Shown here: positions 1 to 5,114 of the stretch, in pieces
How the letters are laid out: every line of letters begins with the position of its first letter
How positions within the stretch are numbered: the first letter of the stretch is position 1
Assembly: GCA_018369015.1 (NCBI GenBank)
Contig: JAGZDD010000178.1
Coordinates: forward strand, 1 to 7,796
DNA: 7,796 nucleotides
Reading direction: 5' to 3'
DNA from: Clostridiales bacterium
Lineage (GTDB): Bacteria; Bacillota; Clostridia; Lachnospirales; Lachnospiraceae
The notes under the pieces: generated by a model
What the model was told of the DNA's origin: nothing
Seen by the model: the letters and a program-made list of their open reading frames with translations, nothing else
The model's database searches: none
Translations under genes and position numbers: made by a program

Positions 1-12
1 TGCCGCTCCGGT

Positions 13-173
13 CGGTGCTTAACAAGCGCCGCTGGCGCTTAGCACCCCGCAATCCTGCCCCAAGGTATTCGGACTTTCCGCTGCTTGCAGCAGCCCGTCT
101 TCATACCTTGGGGTTATCAAATGTGCAGGCACAGGGTCAAGTAAACTTGCCCCTGTGTCTGCCCACTTGATAA
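13..173. other. Array of abutting stem-loops, possible structured RNA or repeat element
   Basis: Three large hairpins abut beyond the terminator. First, 114-173: TTATCAA/TTGATAA, then CAGGCACAGGG paired with CCCTGTGTCTG, capped by CAAG-TAAA-CTTG. Second, 58-113: CCCCAAGGTAT/ATACCTTGGGG (11 bp, perfect) enclosing GCTGC-TT-GCAGC. Third, 14-46: GGTGCT/AGCACC enclosing AAGCGCC-GCT-GGCGCTT. I recognise no known RNA class. The structure is present on both strands, so orientation is undecided. Confidence 0.5.
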
Positions 174-183
174 CTTTCATAGT

Positions 184-224
184 AAAAAAAGGCATCTGTT
201 TTCTCCATGAAAAACAGGTGCCTT
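184..224 (-). terminator. Intrinsic terminator downstream of the operon
   Basis: Minus-strand RNA forms a 12-bp stem from GGCACCUGUUUU (211-222) and AAAACAGAUGCC (191-202), with an 8-base loop and one C-A mismatch, followed directly by seven U residues (184-190). No T-run follows on the plus-strand side, so it is oriented to stop minus-strand transcription about 235 bases past the DUF3842 stop. Confidence 0.8.
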
Positions 225-234
225 CGTGACACAA

Positions 235-433
235 TTAAATCCATTGACTATGAAAGCACTGAACGGTGCTTTCATGCGTAGCGCAACTAAGCGCAGCGTG
301 GCATGAAAGTTTACGCAAAACACGCTGCGGTTCTCCCGGTTAAATCCCCGGGTATTTAACTTGACCTGCCCGGCCTGGCCGGAAGCTTATAGAAAATACC
401 TGATATTTTCATCGCCAGATCAGCTCTTTTTAT
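235..433. other. Inverted-repeat-rich spacer between DUF3842 gene and terminator, no gene
   Basis: Contains ATGAAAGCAC/GTGCTTTCAT (250-259/266-275), CTTTCATGC/GCATGAAAG (269-277/301-309), CGCAGCGTG/CACGCTGCG (292-300/321-329), GTTAAAT/ATTTAAC (339-345/354-360), CCGGCC-T-GGCCGG (370-382) and GAAAATA/TATTTTC (392-398/404-410). Several arms overlap, so not all can form together. With 1-234 this accounts for the whole gene-free left end of the window. Confidence 0.6.
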
Positions 434-462
434 GTAACAGTTCAGCTATGCCAAACTGTTAC
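434..462. repeat. Solo R1 palindrome at the DUF3842 gene end
   Basis: A 29-bp palindrome with GTAACAGTT (434-442) and AACTGTTAC (454-462) as arms, matching the end hairpin of the long R1 elements except for a few bases on the right arm. Its flanks, CTTTTTAT (426-433) and TTCTTTAT (463-470), agree at 6 of 8 positions, possibly a decayed duplication. It supplies the TAA stop of the DUF3842 gene. Confidence 0.7.
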
Positions 463-878
463 TTCTTTATTTTTTCTGCCAGCGCAATCTGAGCAATCAC
501 ATCATCGATCAGCTCATTTAATGTGTGATTTCCAACACCTGCCACACGGTAATTGCAGGCATTGACCGGAATTAAAATCTTTTCAGCCGGACACTGGGCG
601 ACTGCCATTGCCATGGCGGGTGTAATCTCTCCAAGCAGTGCATCGGCCGCGAGGATACCAATAGGCCCCACAACATAATCTGCATCTTTCGTATTTACAA
701 GTACCGGATTTTCTCCTGTAGCCGCGCCATCTGCGCCTGCCTTAAGCATGGCCGATGCCGCGATACTGTTTGTTCCTACAGCAATAATTCTGGCCTTAAG
801 CCTTCCGGATTTCTTTAGCCGGTCAATAAACTGGCTTCCCATACGCCCGCCCTGACCGTCAATCACCAGAATTTTCAT
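459..878 (-). CDS. DUF3842 family protein of unknown function
   Basis: A 139-residue protein with an N-terminal Rossmann-like nucleotide-binding signature, KILVIDGQGGRMG (glycines at about 8-14). Hydrophobic strand segments RIIAVGTNSIAASAMLKAGAD and ADYVVGPIGILAADALLGEITPAMA follow, then KILIPVNACNYRVAGVG. This matches the DUF3842 family of Clostridia. The fold suggests NAD(P) or nucleotide binding, but no reaction is known. ATG start at 876-878 with GAGGA about 7 bases upstream. A likely promoter lies in the 97-base gap after trmD, so it may be expressed independently of the operon. The stop codon is formed by the GTAA terminus of the solo R1 palindrome at 434-462. In the usual Firmicute order rplS follows trmD; it is not in the window. 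Confidence 0.88.
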   Translation of the reverse strand: MKILVIDGQGGRMGSQFIDRLKKSGRLKARIIAVGTNSIAASAMLKAGADGAATGENPVLVNTKDADYVVGPIGILAADALLGEITPAMAMAVAQCPAEKILIPVNACNYRVAGVGNHTLNELIDDVIAQIALAEKIKK

Positions 879-898
879 ATCTATTCCTCACTCTTTAT

Positions 899-926
899 AT
901 ACTATCTGAATTTACAAATAAGTCAA
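899..926 (-). promoter_or_regulatory. Likely promoter of the DUF3842 gene
   Basis: In the AT-rich trmD-DUF3842 gap the minus strand reads TTGACT (921-926), 16 bases, TAGTAT (899-904). A start near 892 would give a leader of about 14 bases containing the GAGGA ribosome binding site. The match is moderate (4 of 6 in the -10 box), so this is plausible, not certain. Confidence 0.45.
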
Positions 927-975
927 GTTTATTTCATAAATCGATGTAAATTTTGGACATAAAAATAAAATTTGT

Positions 976-1710
976 CTACTCTTTGCCCCTCAGTTTTTCC
1001 AAATATTCCAGGTCCTTTTTACTGAGCTTCGCCTCTTCAAATAGCTCAGGCCGGCGTTCTAATGTGCGTTCGAGAGATTTCTCCCGGCGCCATTTTTCTA
1101 TGTTGGCATGATGGCCGGAAAGAAGCACCTGGGGTACCTTTTTCCCGTGGAACTCCTCAGGCCTTGTATACTGGGGATATTCTAAAAGACCATCCTGAAA
1201 AGACTCATACTGTGCAGAAGTTTCATTACTGAGAACTCCGGGCACCAGTCTTGAGATAGCATCGATCATCACCATGGCCGGAAGCTCGCCTCCGGTCAGA
1301 ACATAATCCCCAATAGATAGCTGATCCGTCACGATTTCCTCGAGAATACGCTCATCCACCCCTTCATAATGCCCGCATAAAAAAATCAAATTTTCTTCCT
1401 TTGAAAGCTCCTGCGCAATATTCTGGGAAAATACCTGGCCCTGGGGAGTCATATAAATAACTCTGGGACGTTTGTCCATATCTTTAACAATATCCTCATA
1501 GCAGTCGTAAATCGGCCCGGGCTGCATAACCATGCCAGCCCCTCCGCCATAAGGGTAATCATCCACATGGCGGTATTTATCTGTTGAATAATCTCTTATA
1601 TCCACAGCAGATACCCGGATATGGCCCCGCTCAATGGCTCTCCCGGTAATGCTTGTATTCACGCCCTGACGGATCATTTCAGGAAATAATGTCATTACAT
1701 AGAAATTCAT
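976..1710 (-). CDS. trmD: tRNA (guanine-37-N1)-methyltransferase TrmD
   Basis: TrmD transfers a methyl group from S-adenosylmethionine to N1 of G37, 3' to the anticodon, preventing +1 frameshifting. It is a SPOUT enzyme acting as a dimer. The 244-residue protein starts MNFYVMTLFPEMI. The trefoil-knot cofactor loop SIGDYVLTGGELPAM is at about 132-146. LCGHYEGVDER at 111-121 carries E116, R154 lies in ISRLVPGVL, and the catalytic aspartate is D173 in SFQDGLLEYPQYTRP. The C-terminal tRNA-binding part has VPQVLLSGHHANIEKWRRE. The start overlaps the rimM stop by four bases and has only a distant AAGGGG, so coupling to rimM translation is likely. The stop codon is TAG. No terminator follows. Confidence 0.98.
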   Translation of the reverse strand: MNFYVMTLFPEMIRQGVNTSITGRAIERGHIRVSAVDIRDYSTDKYRHVDDYPYGGGAGMVMQPGPIYDCYEDIVKDMDKRPRVIYMTPQGQVFSQNIAQELSKEENLIFLCGHYEGVDERILEEIVTDQLSIGDYVLTGGELPAMVMIDAISRLVPGVLSNETSAQYESFQDGLLEYPQYTRPEEFHGKKVPQVLLSGHHANIEKWRREKSLERTLERRPELFEEAKLSKKDLEYLEKLRGKE

Positions 1711-2219
1711 AGATCTAAAAGCCCCTTCATAATATGTGCTGTGACCTGCCCCTTCTCAAGATCCACATCAAGGATACATTCCTTAATCGATGGAAAAAGG
1801 TATTCCTTTCCGTCATCGCCGTTAATCACATAAACATCATTGGCAGCCGTCTGCATAATATCTGTCACAGTTCCAAAATGAACACCTTCATCGGTGACAA
1901 CATCAAGACCAATAAGGTCGGCAATAAAATTTTCGTTTTCTTTAAGGCCCACCGCATTTTCCCGGGTCACTAAAAGATCCCGGCCCCGGTACTTCTCAAT
2001 ATCATCAATACGATCATAACCTTTAAATTTCAAAATTGCAAACTGCTTAAAAAACTTTACGCTCTCCACCTCAAGCTCTAGCTTCTCGCGACCGGTATCA
2101 AGAATACAAAATTTAAGCTCTTTAAAACGATTTATATCATCTGTTGTCGGGTAAACCTTTACCTCTCCCCGAAGTCCGTGGGTAGATGCAATGGTACCTA
2201 CACGCAGTAAATCAACCAT
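1707..2219 (-). CDS. rimM: Ribosome maturation factor RimM
   Basis: RimM binds S19 and assists maturation of the 30S head, including 16S rRNA processing. The N-terminal RimM domain shows LLRVGTIASTHGLRGEVKVYPTTDD. The C-terminal PRC-barrel domain spans about residues 97-170, with FIADLIGLDVVTDEG, FGTVTDIMQTAANDVYVI and the conserved EYLFPSIKECILDVD. At 170 residues its length is normal. I chose ATG 2217-2219, because GGAGGA lies 6 bases upstream; an adjacent in-frame TTG (2220-2222) is only 3 bases from the same site and is unlikely. The stop codon overlaps the trmD start as ATGA (1707-1710), which suggests translational coupling. The 250-base spacer from khpA is unusually long for this operon and is full of repeats. 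Confidence 0.97.
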   Translation of the reverse strand: MVDLLRVGTIASTHGLRGEVKVYPTTDDINRFKELKFCILDTGREKLELEVESVKFFKQFAILKFKGYDRIDDIEKYRGRDLLVTRENAVGLKENENFIADLIGLDVVTDEGVHFGTVTDIMQTAANDVYVINGDDGKEYLFPSIKECILDVDLEKGQVTAHIMKGLLDL

Positions 2220-2251
2220 CAAAATTCCTCCATCATCGGAAAACTGTTTCC

Positions 2252-2317
2252 TACCGTATAATAATAATGCCGCGCAAAGCGCGGCATATTTACGGTAATG
2301 CCGCCGTCTGACGGCAT
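2252..2317. repeat. Tandem hairpins in the khpA-rimM spacer
   Basis: Hairpin one is ATGCCGCGC-AAA-GCGCGGCAT (2267-2287), inside an outer TACCGTA/TACGGTA pair (2252-2258/2291-2297). Hairpin two is ATGCCG…CGGCAT (2298-2317). Both begin AATGCCGC and end CGGCAT. The heptamer GTTTCCT flanks the pair at 2246-2252 and 2322-2328. They lie in the transcript leader just before the rimM ribosome binding site. Confidence 0.6.
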
Positions 2318-2338
2318 ACCCGTTTCCTGTAAAATTTT

Positions 2339-2473
2339 GTAACAGTTCAGCTATACTGAACTGTTACCTGCAAAAATCCATTGAAAATCGCCTGCGGCGA
2401 TTGGATTTTTGCACTCCTGTTTCACTTTCTGACGGCCAGCGCAGCAAGTGCGCAGGCCTGACTGAACGATTAC
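2339..2473 (-). mobile_element. R1 miniature element, copy in the khpA-rimM spacer
   Basis: About 135 bp bounded by inverted ends: GTAACAGTTCAG (2339-2350) and, degenerate, CTGAACGATTAC (2462-2473). A second inverted arm, CTGAACTGTTAC (2356-2367), makes a perfect 12-bp hairpin at the left end. The interior has a 12-bp stem TGCAAAAATCCA/TGGATTTTTGCA (2369-2380/2402-2413) capped by ATCGCC/GGCGAT. By eye it is roughly 90% identical to the reverse complement of 4921-5054. It is flanked directly by AAAATTTT (2331-2338) and AAAATTTC (2474-2481), a likely 8-bp target duplication with one change. It has no coding capacity, so any transposase must act in trans. Strand is arbitrary. Confidence 0.8.
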
Positions 2474-2697
2474 AAAATTTCAACAATAACTTTCTTATCA
2501 TCTTTGGATGCGGCAGATTTTACAACAGTGCGAATAGCTTTTGCAATCCGCCCCTGCTTACCAATCACCTTACCCATATCCTCCTGAGCCACCTTAAGTT
2601 CAAGAATAACGGACTTGGCATCCTGTTTTTCAGTAACAACAACCTCATCCGGATGATCTACCAGTGCCTTGGCGATAACCTCAACCAATTCCTTCAT
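2470..2697 (-). CDS. khpA: KhpA, small KH-domain RNA-binding protein (YlqC family)
   Basis: A 75-residue single type II KH-domain protein. The RNA-binding loop is GKVIGKQGR (residues about 42-50), inside VAQEDMGKVIGKQGRIAKAIRTVVKSAA. In relatives this protein pairs with KhpB (Jag/EloR) and binds many RNAs, with effects on cell elongation and division in streptococci; that role is inferred here from the family. ATG start at 2695-2697 with GGAGG 7 bases upstream. The last sense codon and the stop codon overlap the terminus of the R1 element at 2339-2473: the final G of TTG and the TAA come from the element's GTAA end. The very C-terminus (…VIVEIL-stop) has therefore probably been set by an insertion. 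The KH core is intact. Confidence 0.95.
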   Translation of the reverse strand: MKELVEVIAKALVDHPDEVVVTEKQDAKSVILELKVAQEDMGKVIGKQGRIAKAIRTVVKSAASKDDKKVIVEIL

Positions 2698-2714
2698 AAG
2701 GACACCTCCACAGG

Positions 2715-2960
2715 TTATTTTGTAATACCTGCATTCTTGAATAATCTGGCTACTGTATCTGTCGGCTGAGCGCCGTTAGAAAGCCATTTATTGGCAAGCT
2801 CATTATCTACTTTAACTGTGCTTGGCTCTGTAGATGGATCATATGTTCCAATTTCTTCGATGAAACGTCCATCTCTCGGGGATCTGGAATCAGCAACGAT
2901 AATTCTATAAAAAGGAGCCTTTTTCTGTCCCATTCTCTTTAATCTGATCTTTACTGCCAT
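2715..2960 (-). CDS. rpsP: 30S ribosomal protein S16
   Basis: An 81-residue S16, a primary assembly protein of the 30S body that contacts 16S rRNA. The N-terminus MAVKIRLKRMGQKKAPFYRI and the following VADSRSPRDGRFIEEIGTYDP are diagnostic, as is LSNGAQPTDTVARLF near the C-terminus. Length is normal for the family. The ATG start follows one of the strongest ribosome binding sites in the window, AGGAGGTGA at about 2967-2975. The gene lies 36 bases after ffh and 17 bases before the KH-domain gene, in the conserved Firmicute order ffh-rpsP-khpA-rimM-trmD. Confidence 0.98.
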   Translation of the reverse strand: MAVKIRLKRMGQKKAPFYRIIVADSRSPRDGRFIEEIGTYDPSTEPSTVKVDNELANKWLSNGAQPTDTVARLFKNAGITK

Positions 2961-2996
2961 GTAAATTCACCTCCTGCATGGATTTTATAACTTCAT

Positions 2997-4352
2997 TTAT
3001 AGTCCAAAAGGAAGCTTAAATCTTCCTCTTTTGGCTGCTTTGCCCGACATCTGACCGGAAAACTGCTTCATCATTTTCTTCATCTGCTCAAACATCTTTA
3101 CAAGCTTGTTCACTTCACTGATGTCTACGCCTGCCCCCGCAGCAATACGCTTTTTACGCGACGGGCTCATCAAGTCTGGATTAGCCCTCTCCTGGGGTGT
3201 CATTGACAAAATAATCGCTTCCGTGCGCTTCATCTGCGCTTCGCTGTCGTCAAGGGAAACATTTTTTAATGCCGCGCTGTTTACTCCCGGGATCATCCCT
3301 AACAGATCGCCAATATTTCCCATACTTTTAATCTGATTCATAGAATCAAGGAAATCGTCATAGCCAAACTCTGCCTTTTTAAGCTTCCGGTTCAGCTCTC
3401 TTGCCTTTTCTTCGTCAATCTGAGCCTCTGCCTTCTCAATCAGGGTCAATACATCGCCCATCCCAAGAATCCTTGAAGCCATACGGTCCGGATAAAACTG
3501 CTCCAAATCAGAAAGCTTCTCGCCCATACCTACATAAAGAATCGGCTTGCCTGTCACGGCTTTAATGGAAAGCGCTGCACCACCACGGGTATCGCCGTCC
3601 ATCTTTGTGAGGATCACACCGTCAATTTCGATGCGCTCGTTGAAAGACTTAGCCACATTCACGGCATCCTGGCCGGTCATAGCGTCAACAACGAGAATAG
3701 TCTGATAAACGTCAACAGCCTCTTTAATATTTTCCAGCTCCTGCATCATGTCCTCGTCTACATGAAGACGGCCTGCGGTATCTAAAATAACGATATTAAA
3801 GCCATTAACCCTCGCATGCTCCACAGCAGCCTTGGCAATATTCACCGGGTTATTTTTATCACCCATGGAAAACACAGGAACATCCTGCTTCTTTCCGTTA
3901 ATCTCTAACTGCTCAATTGCTGCCGGACGATATACATCACAGGCAACCAGCAAAGGTTTCTTACCCCTTTGCTTTAGCTTACCGGCAATTTTCGCTGTCG
4001 TTGTTGTCTTACCAGCGCCCTGCAAGCCGGCCATAAGAATGATTGTTATTTCATTCCCTGGCTTTAAGGCGATTTCCTTTGTTTCGCTTCCCATAAGGGA
4101 AACCATTTCCTCATTAACAATTTTTATTACCATCTGCCCCGGAGTGAGACTGGTCATTACATCCTGGCCAATCGCCCGCTCTGTCACAGAATTGATAAAC
4201 TGCTTAACAACTTTGAAGTTAACATCCGCCTCTAACAGAGCCATCTTAACTTCTTTTAAGGCGGCCTTAACATCGGCTTCGGTCAATCTGCCTTTGCTGC
4301 GCAGATTCCTGAATACATTCTGAAGTTTATCCGATAAACTTTCAAAAGCCAT
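2997..4352 (-). CDS. ffh: Signal recognition particle protein Ffh (SRP54)
   Basis: Ffh binds signal peptides as they leave the ribosome and, with SRP RNA, delivers the complex to FtsY; both proteins hydrolyse GTP on pairing. At 451 residues it has the usual full length. The N domain covers about residues 1-90. The G domain has the P-loop GLQGAGKTT at 109-117, DVYRPAA at 139-145, DTAGR at 191-195, TKMDGDTRGG at 249-258 and GMGEK at 275-279. The methionine-rich M domain follows from about 300, with the SRP RNA-binding helix SPSRKKRIAAGAG at 396-408 and a Met-rich tail (MFEQMKKMMKQFSGQMSG) that forms the signal-peptide groove. Translation starts at ATG 4350-4352 behind AGGAGGT with good spacing. 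The gap from ylxM is about 104 bases without a clear terminator or promoter, consistent with one operon. The partner FtsY gene is in the same window, upstream of the operon. Confidence 0.98.
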   Translation of the reverse strand: MAFESLSDKLQNVFRNLRSKGRLTEADVKAALKEVKMALLEADVNFKVVKQFINSVTERAIGQDVMTSLTPGQMVIKIVNEEMVSLMGSETKEIALKPGNEITIILMAGLQGAGKTTTTAKIAGKLKQRGKKPLLVACDVYRPAAIEQLEINGKKQDVPVFSMGDKNNPVNIAKAAVEHARVNGFNIVILDTAGRLHVDEDMMQELENIKEAVDVYQTILVVDAMTGQDAVNVAKSFNERIEIDGVILTKMDGDTRGGAALSIKAVTGKPILYVGMGEKLSDLEQFYPDRMASRILGMGDVLTLIEKAEAQIDEEKARELNRKLKKAEFGYDDFLDSMNQIKSMGNIGDLLGMIPGVNSAALKNVSLDDSEAQMKRTEAIILSMTPQERANPDLMSPSRKKRIAAGAGVDISEVNKLVKMFEQMKKMMKQFSGQMSGKAAKRGRFKLPFGL

Positions 4353-4456
4353 AGGGCTACCTCCTGAAATAAAATATAGTAAAGCCTCGGCAATATTTTT
4401 TACAGCCGGTCAAAACGCATAACGGTTCAGGCCACAAAACCATAACAAAATACTTT

Positions 4457-4822
4457 CTACAATTCCTTAAGAATATCCCCGGAAATTGTGTCAATCTTTT
4501 TTACCCGGGCTAATAGCTTTTCCCGATCCATATCCTCTGCCTCTTCACTGATCTTCCGGGCTGTTTTTCGGATCTCTTCAACCTTTTCTTTTGTATCAAG
4601 AAAACGTTCGACCAGATGGAGCTTTTCTTCATAGCCTGCCAACTGACGGTTTGTGCGCCGGACAATATCATGGACGCCCTGACGGCTGATTCCATGAACC
4701 TCGGCGATTTCTGCCAATGACAGATCGTCAAGAACAAAATCCTCATATATTTCTTTTTGATGGGTCGTCAGCATCTCGCCATAAAAATCATATAAAAGCG
4801 ACTGCTCTAATATTCTATCCAA
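4457..4822 (-). CDS. ylxM: YlxM-type helix-turn-helix protein (UPF0122), SRP-associated
   Basis: A small sigma-70 region 4-like helix-turn-helix protein, conserved next to ffh in Firmicutes and thought to modulate SRP function or expression. The sequence LEQSLLYDFYGEMLTTHQKEIYEDFVLDDLSLAEIAEVHGISRQGVHDIVRRTNRQL, given here only by its landmarks LLYDFYGE, LSLAEIAE and GISRQGVHDIVRR, is diagnostic. The C-terminal half is a charged coiled-coil-like helix (TKEKVEEIRKTARKISEEAEDMDREK). I place the start at TTG 4820-4822. AGGTGAT lies 7 bases upstream, and the resulting MDRILEQ N-terminus fits the family. An upstream in-frame TTG at 4838-4840 would add six residues but has no ribosome binding site and coincides with a TTGACA hexamer. 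No in-frame ATG exists near the start; an ATG at 4828-4830 is out of frame. It is the first gene of the ffh operon. Confidence 0.92.
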   Translation of the reverse strand: MDRILEQSLLYDFYGEMLTTHQKEIYEDFVLDDLSLAEIAEVHGISRQGVHDIVRRTNRQLAGYEEKLHLVERFLDTKEKVEEIRKTARKISEEAEDMDREKLLARVKKIDTISGDILKEL

Positions 4823-4840
4823 AAAAACATCACCTGTCAA
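4812..4840 (-). promoter_or_regulatory. Possible second promoter P2 overlapping the ylxM start
   Basis: TTGACA (4835-4840), a 17-base spacer, then TAGAAT (4812-4817) on the minus strand match 11 of 12 consensus positions at ideal spacing. The -10 box lies inside the first codons of ylxM and the spacer contains its ribosome binding site and TTG start. A transcript from here would start near 4805, lack the ylxM start, and so favour ffh and the downstream genes. Sequence match only; activity is inferred. Confidence 0.5.
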
Positions 4841-4862
4841 GTAGTTTTACTTTACAGACTGT

Positions 4863-4892
4863 ATTGTACCCTAAACCTGCGGGAAATGTCAA
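4863..4892 (-). promoter_or_regulatory. Sigma-A promoter P1 of the ylxM-ffh-rpsP-khpA-rimM-trmD operon
   Basis: On the minus strand TTGACA (4887-4892) is followed after 18 bases by TACAAT (4863-4868), a near-consensus housekeeping promoter. An A-rich tract on the minus strand at 4896-4911, directly upstream of the -35 box, looks like an UP element. The predicted transcript would start near 4856 and have a leader of about 35 bases before ylxM. Confidence 0.8.
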
Positions 4893-4920
4893 CTGTTTTT
4901 TTTATTTTTTTGCAACTATT

Positions 4921-5054
4921 GTAACAGTTCAGCCAGGTCTGCGCACTTGCTGCGCTGACCGCCAGAAAGTGAAACAGGAGTGCAAAAATCCCATCGCCGC
5001 AGGCGATTTTTAATGGATTTTTGCATGTAACAGTTCAGCAGGCTGAACTGTTAC
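4921..5054 (+). mobile_element. R1 miniature element, copy upstream of the ylxM promoter
   Basis: A 134-bp element, opposite in orientation to the 2339-2473 copy. GTAACAGTTCAG at 4921-4932 and CTGAACTGTTAC at 5043-5054 form the terminal inverted repeats, and an internal GTAACAGTTCAG (5026-5037) makes the end hairpin with the latter. The interior carries the same TGCAAAAATC…GGATTTTTGCA stem with a GC-rich cap and the same CACTTGCTGCGCTG motif. Differences from the other copy are scattered single bases and a one-base change in the hairpin loop length. I see no clear target duplication here. It lies about 29 bases upstream of the P1 -35 box. Confidence 0.8.
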
Positions 5055-5061
5055 ACTAGAA

Positions 5062-5114
5062 GTTACTATTCTCGGCGAAGCCGTGAATAGTAATAACAGT
5101 TCGTTAATAGTTAC
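5062..5114. repeat. R2 palindrome, inverted copy, at the end of the YjbR-family gene
   Basis: GTTACTATTC (5062-5071), inner CGGC-GAA-GCCG (5073-5083) and GAATAGTAA (5085-5093) form the hairpin, reversed relative to the other two R2 copies. It continues through TAACAGTTCGTTA to AATAGTTAC (5106-5114), which repeats the usual R2 right end, so this copy seems internally duplicated or rearranged. The last codons of the YjbR-family gene lie in that end. No target duplication seen. Confidence 0.65.

Noticed and set aside
19..234. 71-codon minus-strand open frame over the left-end hairpins
   Set aside because: It covers the terminator and three long stem-loops, has no clear ribosome binding site, and its composition follows the palindromes. 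I treat it as a chance frame over structured DNA.
2220..2222. TTG as the rimM start, one codon upstream of ATG
   Set aside because: Only three bases from the GGAGGA site, whereas ATG 2217-2219 has a spacing of six.
2401..2769. 122-codon plus-strand open frame across khpA and the R1 element
   Set aside because: Antisense to khpA and rpsP, low-complexity Asn/Leu-rich translation with no family features.
3832..4323. 163-codon plus-strand open frame inside ffh
   Set aside because: It is antisense to the conserved Ffh G domain and shows no domain of its own; it is a shadow of ffh codon usage.
4510..4746. Overlapping minus-strand frame inside ylxM
   Set aside because: Out-of-frame translation of the ylxM coding sequence; the real frame has the clear YlxM helix-turn-helix.
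4921..5054. SRP RNA gene near ffh
   Set aside because: The conserved SRP RNA tip (GGUCAGG…GGAAGCAGC type) is absent, and the sequence is an interspersed repeat also present at 2339-2473.
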